Numbered from the stretch's first letter, positions 1 to 8,884 are shown. The stretch is 40,179 nt of DNA from Bacteroidota bacterium (GCA_018267925.1 JAFDXO010000009.1:1-40179), one strand, 5' to 3'. The notes: generated by a model not told the origin, from the letters alone. A program made the numbers and translations.

Positions 1-88
1 TATCTGAAAAAAAAATAAACAAGGCAAAGTATATCATGTGGTATAACACGATATGCTTCAAACCTAATAAGCATGAACCCCTAAAAAA

Positions 89-124
89 ATGATTGCAATC
101 ATACTTAGAGATGATTGCAATCAT
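89..124. promoter_or_regulatory. Pair of identical 14-bp palindromes (candidate operator)
   Basis: ATGATTGCAATCAT is a perfect palindrome and occurs twice, at 89-102 and 111-124. The centres are 22 bp apart, about two helical turns, so two dimers would sit on the same face of DNA. The pair lies beyond the nrdJ terminator, so it more likely belongs to a gene off the left edge, transcribed leftward. The regulator is unknown. The dyad resembles metalloregulator-type sites in general form only. Confidence 0.5.
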
Positions 125-136
125 GAAATTAAGCAA

Positions 137-169
137 CATAAAAGCCCCGCCAAAGACGGGGCTTTTATG
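137..169 (-). terminator. Intrinsic terminator after nrdJ
   Basis: A perfect 13-bp stem with a 7-base loop (arms 137-149 and 157-169, GC core GCCCCG/CGGGGC, AT-rich base) lies 17 bp past the nrdJ stop codon. In the leftward direction the tail is only moderately T-rich, and the Ts mostly belong to the stem base. The AT base is symmetric, so it could also stop rightward transcription. Confidence 0.75.
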
Positions 170-185
170 CCGCTTAATAATTTTT

Positions 186-3100
186 TTAGCTGCAACCTGT
201 TGTAGTACCACAATTCGGGCACATATAACAAGTTCCATTTCTCAAAGTAATGTTTCCACAATTTCGACATACGGGTGCATCAGCACTTGTTCCCATCATT
301 TTTTTTATGTCTGCCGTGTTAGCACCTGCTGTTACAACTGCTTTAGGTGCTAATGTTGTTTTTGGTTTGTGTTGGGGAGCTGTAATACGCACTTGTGAAA
401 GTTCTTGATGTTCTTCGGTTGCAATAAATCGCTCGGGATCTTGCACATGAACTAAATCTGAACGATCTAAATATTCATAAGCAAGCAGGCGGAAGATAAA
501 GTCCAGAACAGAAGTTGCAGATTTAATATTAGGATGTTCCACTATGCCTGATGGTTCAAATCGAGTAAACGTAAACTTATCTACAAACTCTTCTAATGGA
601 ACGCCATATTGCAAACCAACAGAAACGGCAATAGCAAAGCTGTTCATCAAACTGCGCATAGTGGCTCCTTCCTTAGCCATATCAAGAAATATTTCGCCCA
701 GTGTGCCATCGCCATATTCACCGGTACGAACAAATAAGGGTTGTCCTCCAACTTTTGCCTTTATGGTATAGCCACGACGCTTTGCCGGAAGTTGTTTGCG
801 TTCTACTATTCGGCTCAGTTCTCGCTTTAAGCGAGTGTCCGGACTGTCTTGTACACGCTTGTTAACTTCTTCAAGAAGATCATCAATTGTCAATGCACCC
901 AAATCTACAATATGTGGTGCTTCAGGGATAGTTGATTGCTCAACAACTTCTTCGCCTTTCTTTTTCTTAGTATCGCTTTTATTGCTTAATGGCTGAGAAA
1001 GTTTGGATCCATCGCGATAAAGCGCACAAGCTTTAATACCTAATTGCCAGCTTAGATAGTAGCAATCTTTAATTTCATCAATCGAGGCTTCATGCGGCAA
1101 ATTGATTGTTTTTGAAATTGCACCGCTGATGAAGGGTTGGGTTGCGCCCATCATGCGGATATGTCCGTGGGCATGGATATAGCGCTCGCCTTTCTTACCA
1201 CATTTGTTGGCACAATCAAAAACGGGAAGATGTTCGGGCTTTAAAAATGGTGCACCTTCAACGGTCATGGTTCCACACACGTAATCGTTAGCGGCTTGTA
1301 TTTCTTCATCTGCAAAGCCCAATTCCTCCAATAAGTTAAAGTCGGGAGCAAAATATTGTTCTGCTGTAAAGCCCAATCTCTGCAAACATTCTTCGCCCAA
1401 GGTGTAGGCGTTGAAAACAAAACCGATTTCGAAAGCACTTTCGACCGCGGCATCTAATTTTTTTAATTCCTCGGCAATAAAACCTTTTTCACTCAGGCTT
1501 TGGTGATTGATGAAAGGTGCGCCGGCAAAGGTTGCATGTCCTTTAGCATGTTTGACGATAGCATCAATTTCTGAATCTGAATATTTTAGGTTTTTAAGTG
1601 CTGCGGGAATGGATTGGTTTATAATTTTGAAATAACCACCTCCCGAAAGTTTTTTAAACTTCACTAAAGCAAAGTCCGGTTCAATACCGGTTGTATCGCA
1701 ATCCATCACTAATCCAATCGTTCCTGTCGGGGCGATTACCGTTGCTTGAGCATTTCTAAAGCCATATAACTCACCCATTTGCACGGCATCATCCCATGCT
1801 TTTGTAGCTGCTTTTAAAAGATAATCGGGGCAATATTTTGCATTGATGCCCATCGGTTTGATTTCTAATCCTTCATAAGCATCTACTGCATCATAAGCAG
1901 CTGCACGGTGGTTGCGCATCACACGCATCATGTGAGATTTATTCTCTTCATAACGAGGAAATGCGCCGAGAGCATGTGCCATTTCTGCCGAGGTTTTGTA
2001 AGCCACCCCATTCATAATGGCAGTGATGGCTCCGGCAATAGCGCGTGCTTCTTCACTGTCATAAGGGATGCCACTCACCATCAACATGGAACCCAAATTA
2101 GCATATCCTAATCCTAAGGTGCGATAGTCGTAACTGAGTTGTGCAACTTCAGGAGAGGGGAACTGAGCCATTAGCACCGATATTTCTAAAACGGTTGTCC
2201 AAAGGCGGGTCATGTAGGCAAAACTTGCTACATCAAAAGTGTTTGTGGATTCATCGAAAAAGCGACGGAGGTTTAGCGATGCCAGATTACAAGCCGTGTT
2301 GTCAAGGAACATATATTCCGAACAAGGATTGGAGGCTCTGATTTTTCCTCCTTCCGGGCAAGTATGCCACTCATTAATAGTAGAATCATATTGTGTTCCG
2401 GGATCTGCACAACGCCAAGCAGCATAAGATATTTTTTCCCAAAGCTCTTTCGCTGGTACTGAACGCATAACCTTACCCTCGCTACGCGAGGTCATGTCCC
2501 AATTTTCATTATTGGCTAATCTGCGGAAAAATTCATTAGGAATACGAACAGAATTATTGGAATTCTGCCCAGAAACAGTGCGGTATGCTTCGCCTTCATA
2601 GTCGGAAGAATATCCGGCTGCAATCAATGCTGCTACTTTCTTTTCCTCTTCTACTTTCCAATCTATAAAGTCTATTATTTCCGGATGGTCTAAATCTAAA
2701 CAAACCATTTTTGCTGCCCGCCTGGTAGTGCCCCCACTTTTAATGGCTCCTGCTGCCCGATCGCCAATCTTTAAGAAGCTCATTAAGCCGCTTGATGTTC
2801 CGCCACCACTTAGTTTTTCACCTTCGGCTCGAATGTTTGAATAGTTTGTACCAACACCGGAACCATACTTAAAAATTCGGGCTTCGCGTACCCACAAATC
2901 CATAATACCACCATCATTTACCAAATCGTCATCAACGCTAAGAATAAAGCAGGCATGGGGTTGTGGACGTTCGTAAGCATTTTTAGAACGCTCTAAATTT
3001 CCGGTTTCGGGATCTACAAAATAGTGCCCTTGTGGTGCTCCATCAATTCCATAACTATTATGTAATCCGGTATTGAACCATTGGGGTGAATTCGGGGCAC

Positions 3101-3494
3101 AACTTTGATGCAAGATGCTGAAGATAAGTTCATCATAAAACACTTGTGCATCTTTTTCGGAGGCAAAATAGCCGTAACGCTCGCCCCATGTTCTCCAGCA
3201 ATGTGCTAAGCGATGTGCTACTTGTTTGATAGATGTTTCACGGCCTGTGCTGCCATCTGCTTGTGGCACGCCTGCTTTGCGGAAATATTTTTGCGCTAAA
3301 ATATCGGTAGCAATTTGCGACCAATGTTTAGGTACTTCTACGTTTGTCATTTCAAATACTTTTTCGCCGTTTGGGTTTTTGATAACCGAAGTGCGATAGT
3401 CGTATTCAAACAAGTCAAAGGGGCTTTTGCCCGCTTGTGTGTATTGACGCTCAAAGGTAAGACCGGCTGATGTGGACTTGGTTTTTGCGCTCAT
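186..3494 (-). CDS. nrdJ: Adenosylcobalamin-dependent (class II) ribonucleoside-diphosphate reductase
   Basis: Reduces ribonucleotides to deoxyribonucleotides for DNA synthesis, using adenosylcobalamin instead of an oxygen-made radical. The 1102-residue protein has the class II layout. C182 (HACFILS) is a candidate redox cysteine, and the active-site loop NPCSE is at 389-393 with C391 as the expected thiyl-radical residue. The C-terminal ~27 residues hold two CxxC-type pairs and a final GCS, typical of the zinc-binding, disulfide-relay tail of long NrdJ proteins. The start is the ATG giving MSAKTKS. No NrdAB partner and no cobalamin riboswitch are visible; the 258-bp upstream gap carries a perfect DnaA box. 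It lies downstream of the HerA-like ATPase on the same strand, but the gap suggests its own promoter. Family assignment is firm. Confidence 0.97.
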   Translation of the reverse strand: MSAKTKSTSAGLTFERQYTQAGKSPFDLFEYDYRTSVIKNPNGEKVFEMTNVEVPKHWSQIATDILAQKYFRKAGVPQADGSTGRETSIKQVAHRLAHCWRTWGERYGYFASEKDAQVFYDELIFSILHQSCAPNSPQWFNTGLHNSYGIDGAPQGHYFVDPETGNLERSKNAYERPQPHACFILSVDDDLVNDGGIMDLWVREARIFKYGSGVGTNYSNIRAEGEKLSGGGTSSGLMSFLKIGDRAAGAIKSGGTTRRAAKMVCLDLDHPEIIDFIDWKVEEEKKVAALIAAGYSSDYEGEAYRTVSGQNSNNSVRIPNEFFRRLANNENWDMTSRSEGKVMRSVPAKELWEKISYAAWRCADPGTQYDSTINEWHTCPEGGKIRASNPCSEYMFLDNTACNLASLNLRRFFDESTNTFDVASFAYMTRLWTTVLEISVLMAQFPSPEVAQLSYDYRTLGLGYANLGSMLMVSGIPYDSEEARAIAGAITAIMNGVAYKTSAEMAHALGAFPRYEENKSHMMRVMRNHRAAAYDAVDAYEGLEIKPMGINAKYCPDYLLKAATKAWDDAVQMGELYGFRNAQATVIAPTGTIGLVMDCDTTGIEPDFALVKFKKLSGGGYFKIINQSIPAALKNLKYSDSEIDAIVKHAKGHATFAGAPFINHQSLSEKGFIAEELKKLDAAVESAFEIGFVFNAYTLGEECLQRLGFTAEQYFAPDFNLLEELGFADEEIQAANDYVCGTMTVEGAPFLKPEHLPVFDCANKCGKKGERYIHAHGHIRMMGATQPFISGAISKTINLPHEASIDEIKDCYYLSWQLGIKACALYRDGSKLSQPLSNKSDTKKKKGEEVVEQSTIPEAPHIVDLGALTIDDLLEEVNKRVQDSPDTRLKRELSRIVERKQLPAKRRGYTIKAKVGGQPLFVRTGEYGDGTLGEIFLDMAKEGATMRSLMNSFAIAVSVGLQYGVPLEEFVDKFTFTRFEPSGIVEHPNIKSATSVLDFIFRLLAYEYLDRSDLVHVQDPERFIATEEHQELSQVRITAPQHKPKTTLAPKAVVTAGANTADIKKMMGTSADAPVCRNCGNITLRNGTCYMCPNCGTTTGCS

Positions 3495-3614
3495 TGATGA
3501 AAGTATTTTGGCGTGAAGAAAAAGTTAAGTTTGAAAAAATCAATTCTCCCGAATGGGTTGAATACGAAAGTATCAAAGGGTGATTTTCTACACCTATTTT
3601 TTTATCAAGACAGA

Positions 3615-3623
3615 TGTGGATAA
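3615..3623 (-). promoter_or_regulatory. DnaA-box match upstream of nrdJ
   Basis: The minus strand reads TTATCCACA, the consensus DnaA box, 121 bp upstream of the nrdJ start. A second near match with one extra base (TTATTCCACA) lies at 3674-3683. DnaA regulates nrd genes in Escherichia coli; the same role here is inference. The rest of the 3495-3752 gap shows no gene and no clear TAnnTTTG box. Confidence 0.35.
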
Positions 3624-3752
3624 CCTTCCAAAGCATTGCCCGACAAGCGCAAAGGAAGTTTTCAACAATGCGTTGTGGAATAATTTATTTCTAGGTCTGC
3701 TTGCTCCATTTCACAAGCTTTTCTATCCCTACTAAATAGAGTCTAATTTGCC

Positions 3753-5312
3753 CTAAAACCAGCTCTTGCTTTTGCTTCGCCCACCCAATCCTAAAGAGCC
3801 AAGAATACTTCGGGTGATCATAGTAGCAGCTGTTCGTGTTACACTTTTCACTATTGGGTTGTCAAAAAAACCGGGCTCCTTAGCGGCTGCTTTTTGTTGT
3901 GCGGCTGCTTGTTTGTCGGCTTCTTGCTGAGCCACTTGTGCTTGTTGAGTTGCCTGCGCTTCATGCAATTTTGCCGTCAATATTTCGTACGCGCTTTGCG
4001 AATCTACTTCCTTATTATACTTGGCCACCAAATGGCTTAGAGCCACAACTTGATCAATTTCTTGCGGTGATAAAATATCCATTCGGCTGCGTGGCGGGCG
4101 CAACATGACATGCGCCAAAGGCGTGGGAATACCTTTCTCATTCAGCATAGTTATCAATGCTTCGCCAATACCTAATTGAGTGATGAGGTCTTCTGTTTGG
4201 TAAAATGTAGAAATGGGGTAGTTGTCAGCCGTTTGTTTGATGCTTTTTCGATCTGCAGCCGTGAAAGCACGCAAAGCATGTTGCACTTTCAAACCTAATT
4301 GGGATAAAACACTTGCCGGAATATCCATGGGGTTTTGAGTAACAAAAAATATACCTATTCCCTTAGAGCGTATCAGCTTAATGACCGTTTCAATTTGTTG
4401 CAGCAGTGCAGCACTGGCTTCCTGAAAAATTAAGTGTGCTTCATCAAAAAAAATCACCAGTTTCGGTTTGTCTAAATCTCCTTCTTCTGGGCATACGGCA
4501 TACAACTCAGATAGCATTTGCAGCATAAAAGTGGAAAACATTTTAGGGCGATCTTGCAAATCGGTTGCCCGAATAATATTGATCATTCCCCGACCATCGT
4601 TGTTTATTCTCATTAGGTCGTCCACTTCAAAGCTGGGCTCACAAAAAAACACATCTGCTCCTTGTTGCTGTAATTCAATCACCTTTCGTAAGATGGTTCC
4701 GGTGCTTTGAGTAGATATTTTTCCGTATTGTTTTTCAATTTCATCTTTTCCTTCATCGCCTATAAATTGAAGAACTTTGATGAAGTCTTTCAAATCTAAT
4801 AAGGGCATTTTATTATCATCACAATATTTGAAAATTACCGCTACAAGCCCGCCCTGAGTATCATTCAGTCCTAAAATTTTAGAAAGCAAAACGGGTCCAA
4901 ACTCACTTACTGTTGCTCGAAGTCTGGCACCTTTTTCATGGCTCAAGGATAGAAGTTCGACAGGATATTGAGCCGGAGAAAAGGGAATTCCTATGGCTTC
5001 ACTTCTACTGCTGATTTTATCATTGTTCATGCCCGGAGCAGCTATTCCGCTCAGGTCGCCTTTGATGTCCAACAATAATACTGGAATACTGGCATCGCTC
5101 AACATTTCGCTGATTACTTGAAGGGTTTTAGTTTTACCGGTTCCTGTTGCACCGGAAATTAGCCCATGTCGGTTCATGGTTTTAAGAGGCAGATTGACAA
5201 TCGCTTCTTTGATCACCTTTCCATCTAAAGCTGCAGCTCCTAAAGGAACACATTCTCCTTTAAATGTGTAACCGCTATTTATAGTTTCAATAAATTGATT
5301 TACGTCTGCCAT
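3753..5312 (-). CDS. HerA-like helicase/ATPase, DUF853 family (YjgR-like)
   Basis: A 519-residue P-loop ATPase of the HerA/FtsK superfamily. Walker A is GATGTGKT at 54-61 and Walker B is LVIFFDEAH at 285-293. Between them lie the family's conserved blocks, such as LLLDIKGDLSGIA near 79-91. Residues about 450-485 are rich in Ala, Gln and Lys and probably form a coiled coil. The tail after it is short and basic with several glycines. Relatives are annotated as DUF853 or YjgR; their cellular job is not well established and DNA translocation is inferred from fold. No NurA nuclease partner is next to it, unlike archaeal herA. It is followed on the same strand by nrdJ after 258 bp. Confidence 0.88.
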   Translation of the reverse strand: MADVNQFIETINSGYTFKGECVPLGAAALDGKVIKEAIVNLPLKTMNRHGLISGATGTGKTKTLQVISEMLSDASIPVLLLDIKGDLSGIAAPGMNNDKISSRSEAIGIPFSPAQYPVELLSLSHEKGARLRATVSEFGPVLLSKILGLNDTQGGLVAVIFKYCDDNKMPLLDLKDFIKVLQFIGDEGKDEIEKQYGKISTQSTGTILRKVIELQQQGADVFFCEPSFEVDDLMRINNDGRGMINIIRATDLQDRPKMFSTFMLQMLSELYAVCPEEGDLDKPKLVIFFDEAHLIFQEASAALLQQIETVIKLIRSKGIGIFFVTQNPMDIPASVLSQLGLKVQHALRAFTAADRKSIKQTADNYPISTFYQTEDLITQLGIGEALITMLNEKGIPTPLAHVMLRPPRSRMDILSPQEIDQVVALSHLVAKYNKEVDSQSAYEILTAKLHEAQATQQAQVAQQEADKQAAAQQKAAAKEPGFFDNPIVKSVTRTAATMITRSILGSLGLGGRSKSKSWF

Positions 5313-5478
5313 TCTAATTTCTTTTTGCGGGCATAAAATAAAAGAATTTGCAGGTAATGAGCTTTAGAACATAAAAGGAAGGGATTTCATGCAGAAAATA
5401 GAAATCCATTAAGGAGCATTCTGATCAGTATGTTTGGTGATTAAGAAAAGATTGTACCAAAAAAAATAAAATGATTCA

Positions 5479-5508
5479 TTTGCCTTTTCAATCAATGCAA
5501 TATCTTTA
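5479..5508 (+). promoter_or_regulatory. Probable promoter for the 5558-7479 membrane pair
   Basis: TTTG at 5479-5482 and TATCTTTA at 5501-5508 are separated by 18 bp. This fits the Bacteroidota -33 TTTG and -7 TAnnTTTG pattern with one mismatch in the last base. It predicts a 5' UTR of roughly 40-45 bases that contains the 15-bp tandem repeat. Confidence 0.45.
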
Positions 5509-5516
5509 ACCCATTC

Positions 5517-5546
5517 CGGAAACAAACAATTCGGAAACAAACAATT
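5517..5546 (+). repeat. 15-bp perfect tandem duplication
   Basis: The unit CGGAAACAAACAATT occurs twice head to tail (5517-5531 and 5532-5546) with no mismatch. It ends 11 bp before the start codon at 5558, so it occupies the ribosome-loading region of that mRNA. Confidence 0.9.
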
Positions 5547-5557
5547 CTTTAATAAAG

Positions 5558-6046
5558 ATGCTGATAAAACGAATTGTTCTTGCTGCTGCAGCCTGCTTGC
5601 TTATTCTAATGTTTTTTAGAACTGACTTTTATGCAGCTTGGTATCAACAAAAAATCACAGAAAGCAGAGAGCGCTATGATGATGAAGCTGAACATACAGA
5701 TGTAGAATATCGGCGACAATACCGTTATGCTAACCAATATGCTGTTGCAAAAGAAATTGTCAAGAAGGTGAAAGAAGCACACGACACAAATGCTATTGTG
5801 CTTTTGCCCCCTAATAGCTATGTGCAAGAAAATAGCCCGCAAGTCATACAATATATGCGGATGCCTGAACCGGTAGTCTTTTACTATTATACCGGTTTAA
5901 AAGCAGTTTGGACAAACAGCCCGGAAGTGAATAAGGCCAATTGGGCATTAATCATCAACAATAACAATGTGCAAATTGTTCAGATTACGCCACAGCAGCG
6001 CACTGAACTACTTGAAATGTATAAAAAATACAAACCAGAATTATGA
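5558..6046 (+). CDS. Membrane-anchored protein of unknown function
   Basis: A 162-residue protein not recognised by name. Residues about 5-22 form one hydrophobic segment after a short basic N terminus, so it is probably anchored with the rest in the periplasm. A charged stretch (about 35-55, many Arg, Glu and Tyr) is followed by a compact domain with VLLPP near 81-85 and PEPVVFYYYTGLKAVWT near 104-120. The stop overlaps the start of the next gene (ATGA), which indicates coupled translation. The soluble domain resembles in style the periplasmic tail of some multi-pass sugar transferases, so it may be the detached partner of the next gene. That is inference only. Confidence 0.8.
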   Translation: MLIKRIVLAAAACLLILMFFRTDFYAAWYQQKITESRERYDDEAEHTDVEYRRQYRYANQYAVAKEIVKKVKEAHDTNAIVLLPPNSYVQENSPQVIQYMRMPEPVVFYYYTGLKAVWTNSPEVNKANWALIINNNNVQIVQITPQQRTELLEMYKKYKPEL

Positions 6047-7479
6047 TTACCGTTGGTTTCGTCTTGCTCATTCTCTGCCACTTTATATGCGGTTTAGGGT
6101 TGTTACACTTGTTTGGCATCAGGCTTAGCATGGGTTCTATGCTGGGTCTTTCTTTAATTTTGGGTGTTGCTTTAGCCTCTTTCATACCCTTTGCATTGGA
6201 GTTATTTCATTTAAAAATTTCAGCGATATCGGTACTATGGGGCTTAATCATTTTGACAGTTTTTTGCTGTATTCCGATTGTAATCCGATTTAAGCTGCCT
6301 GACTTTAAAAACTTAAGTTGGCCACTTCATTTATATGATTATCCCTATCTTTTTATTTATGGAGTGCTGTTGTCTGTAAGCATTTGGCATTGCTATTATT
6401 ATCCGGTGTTGCCCCGTGATATGCTATCCGGACCGGAAGTGATGGCTGAATATGCACTGAAGGAAGGCACCATGATTAATTCGATCTTCAAAATTGATCT
6501 TCAGACTACCAACAACCAATTAAAGCCGCCATACATCACTAGCTTACAAATCATTTACAAGCTGTTTGTAAATCCCTTCGGACAACTATGGTTGAGTGTT
6601 ACTGTTGTTGGTTTTGTAATTTGGTTGTATAGCCTATTACGTAAAACGTTGCATCCATTAATCGGAGGATTTGTGCTATTGTTTTTCTTAGTCATTCCCG
6701 AAATGTATGCCTATACTTACATGATTTTGTTTGATTATAGTAACGCTGTTTTCTTTTTTGCAGGTTTCTATTTTTTAGCTCGCTTTATCCGTTCAAAGAA
6801 TAAAAATGAATTTTGGTTTTCATCTTTTGCTTTTGGCATAGCAACTTACATCCGTACCGAAACGTTGATTCTGGTTGTAATGACTCTACCACTTTTGCTT
6901 TTTTACTTATGGCGTGATAAGACTTCGGCAAAGCAATGGATTATTCATGCTGTTGGATTTTCCTTTTTTACGGTAGTTTTTTATTTTTTGGTGATGAATG
7001 TTTTTATTAAAGGGTATATACCCAGCAGTTTTGATGTTGCATCTCAGGTGAACAAGCACCTTACCAATTTATCGCCATTGTTTGATCGCCTATATGAAAT
7101 GTCCTCCAAATTGATTTTCAGCGATTGGGGAACCGGATTATATGGCTACTTCATTCGCTTGTTCATTTTCGTCTTGGCAGTTGATGCTATCTTTTTCCGT
7201 TCGTTTAGCAAAGAAGCGGTGGTTGCTATTTACGGAGTGTTAATAGTATATATTGGGTTAGGAATTATTGGCTGGCTTTTGCCCTTGGCAGACTTGTCGA
7301 ACACCACGAAACGCGGACTGTTTAAGATATTTCCTTTGATGCTTTTTTACCTTGCCAATAGTGCCTCGTTGATAAAACTATCTTCTCTTATCAACAATTG
7401 GGAATATAGCAAATCATCTGAACCTCAGGCTGCATCAGAAATACCTGCTACAAGAAAAGTAAAAAGCAACAAAAAATAA
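6043..7479 (+). CDS. Multi-pass membrane protein, possibly GT-C-like
   Basis: A 478-residue protein with roughly ten or eleven hydrophobic segments and a basic C-terminal tail (TRKVKSNKK). After the first four helices a non-membrane loop begins PRDMLSGPEVMAEYALKEG (about 124-142) and continues with QLKPPYITSLQ. An acidic residue in the first large outer loop is the layout seen in GT-C glycosyltransferases such as the PMT and ArnT families, but I do not recognise a specific family. It starts inside the stop of the preceding membrane-anchored protein and ends only 4 bp from the convergent pyrC. Both genes probably act together in the inner membrane. Alternatives are a transporter or a polymer-handling protein. 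Confidence 0.8.
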   Translation: MITVGFVLLILCHFICGLGLLHLFGIRLSMGSMLGLSLILGVALASFIPFALELFHLKISAISVLWGLIILTVFCCIPIVIRFKLPDFKNLSWPLHLYDYPYLFIYGVLLSVSIWHCYYYPVLPRDMLSGPEVMAEYALKEGTMINSIFKIDLQTTNNQLKPPYITSLQIIYKLFVNPFGQLWLSVTVVGFVIWLYSLLRKTLHPLIGGFVLLFFLVIPEMYAYTYMILFDYSNAVFFFAGFYFLARFIRSKNKNEFWFSSFAFGIATYIRTETLILVVMTLPLLLFYLWRDKTSAKQWIIHAVGFSFFTVVFYFLVMNVFIKGYIPSSFDVASQVNKHLTNLSPLFDRLYEMSSKLIFSDWGTGLYGYFIRLFIFVLAVDAIFFRSFSKEAVVAIYGVLIVYIGLGIIGWLLPLADLSNTTKRGLFKIFPLMLFYLANSASLIKLSSLINNWEYSKSSEPQAASEIPATRKVKSNKK

Positions 7480-7483
7480 ACCA

Positions 7484-8818
7484 TTAATCTCTGTCAAATT
7501 GTAGCCGCATACCTCGAACAGAGTCGTTTACTGTTCCTTGTTTAAAGGCAATTTGGCCGTTGACAAATGTATATTGAATGTTTGCCGGAAAGCTATACCC
7601 CTCAAAGGGCGACCAACCGCATTTGTAAAGAATATTGCTTTTAGTAACAGTCGTATTTTCTTGAAGGTTTACTAATACTAAATCAGCATAGTATCCTTCT
7701 CTAATAAATCCTCGATCAGCAATTTGAAAACAGGTTGCCGGTGCATGGCTCATTTTTTCCACTATTTTTTCAAGCGATATTTTTCCCTGCTTTGCATATT
7801 CAAGCATTAGCAAGAGAGAATGTTGCACCAATGGAACACCGGCGGGTGCTTGTTGATAGGGTTGTTGTTTTTCTTCCCAAGTGTGTGGTGCATGATCGGT
7901 AGCAATGATATCCAAACGATCATCGAGCAAGGCTTTCCAGAGTGCTTCTTTATTTTCCGGTGCTTTGATGGCAGGATTGCATTTTATCTGATTGCCATAA
8001 CGGGCATAATCATCTGCCGTAAAATGAAGATGATGAACACAAACTTCAGAGGTTATTCGTTTTTCAGACAAAGGAAGCATATTGCTAAACAATTGCAACT
8101 CTTTTGCAGTAGAAATATGCAAAATATGAAGCCTCGTGTTGTGTTTCATGGCAAGCTGAATAGCTGAAAACGAACTTTCAAAACAAGCCTCCACATTTCG
8201 AATGAGTGGATGAAATGAGGCATTGTTAGCATTTGGATATTGCGCTTTGTTTTGTGCAATGATACGCTCGTCTTCGCAATGGGTTGCAATCAGAACTTCT
8301 GCCTCTGAAAATATTTTACTCAAGGTGAGATAGTTGTCCACCAGCATATTTCCGGTGCTTGATCCCATAAAAATCTTAATGCCGCAGATATCCTTTTTCT
8401 TTTCGTTGGTACGCAAAACTTCATCCGAATTATCGTTTGATGTACCCATAAAAAAAGAATAATTCGCCACAGATGTTTGGGCAGCAATGGCATATTTATC
8501 TTCCAACAATGCTTGAGTTAAAGCTGGCGGGTTCGTGTTAGGCATTTCCATAAATGTGGTTGTGCCACCGGCAACTGCTGCACGTGCTTCCGATCCAATG
8601 GTTGCTTTATGGGTTAACCCCGGTTCGCGAAAATGAACTTGATCATCTATAACTCCGGGCAAAAGATGCAGACCCGTTGCATTGATTTCATGCCAACCGG
8701 GCAAAGCTGTAATCTGAGAGGCAATCTTATCTATTCTACCCTTTCGCAACAACACATCACCCTGAAATTGTTTGCCTTCATTTACAATTGTAGCCCCTTT
8801 TATCAGAATTGCCTCCAT
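7484..8818 (-). CDS. pyrC: Dihydroorotase
   Basis: Third step of pyrimidine synthesis: ring closure of carbamoyl aspartate to dihydroorotate. The 444-residue protein is an amidohydrolase TIM barrel of the class I dihydroorotase type. Visible residues are H62 in DDQVHFREPG, K148 (GIKIFMGSS, the expected carboxylated lysine), H180 (ATHCEDE), H231/H234 (LHILHIS) and catalytic D308 (ATDHAPH). The usual HxH metal motif reads QxH because Q60 replaces the first histidine. I recall this form from other Bacteroidota dihydroorotases, but could not check. The pathway partner pyrD lies about 30 kb away in the same window. An allantoinase or a non-catalytic paralogue is a less likely alternative. Confidence 0.92.
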   Translation of the reverse strand: MEAILIKGATIVNEGKQFQGDVLLRKGRIDKIASQITALPGWHEINATGLHLLPGVIDDQVHFREPGLTHKATIGSEARAAVAGGTTTFMEMPNTNPPALTQALLEDKYAIAAQTSVANYSFFMGTSNDNSDEVLRTNEKKKDICGIKIFMGSSTGNMLVDNYLTLSKIFSEAEVLIATHCEDERIIAQNKAQYPNANNASFHPLIRNVEACFESSFSAIQLAMKHNTRLHILHISTAKELQLFSNMLPLSEKRITSEVCVHHLHFTADDYARYGNQIKCNPAIKAPENKEALWKALLDDRLDIIATDHAPHTWEEKQQPYQQAPAGVPLVQHSLLLMLEYAKQGKISLEKIVEKMSHAPATCFQIADRGFIREGYYADLVLVNLQENTTVTKSNILYKCGWSPFEGYSFPANIQYTFVNGQIAFKQGTVNDSVRGMRLQFDRD

Positions 8819-8884
8819 AACTGAATACTAAAAACCTATTTTTACGGCACACAATGTAACGCATCTGTCTTAAACACTTACTTC

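Noticed and set aside
1..74. Leftward reading frames from ATGs at 37 or 74 running off the left edge
   Set aside because: Only 12-24 codons are visible, two overlapping frames compete, and neither has a clear promoter, so I cannot support a gene.
93..353. 86-residue plus-strand frame at the 3' end of nrdJ
   Set aside because: Antisense to the conserved zinc-binding tail of nrdJ and compositionally implausible; a shadow frame.
3495..3752. Cobalamin riboswitch or NrdR boxes upstream of the B12-dependent nrdJ
   Set aside because: I looked for the B12-box core and for paired ACAC-type NrdR palindromes and saw neither.
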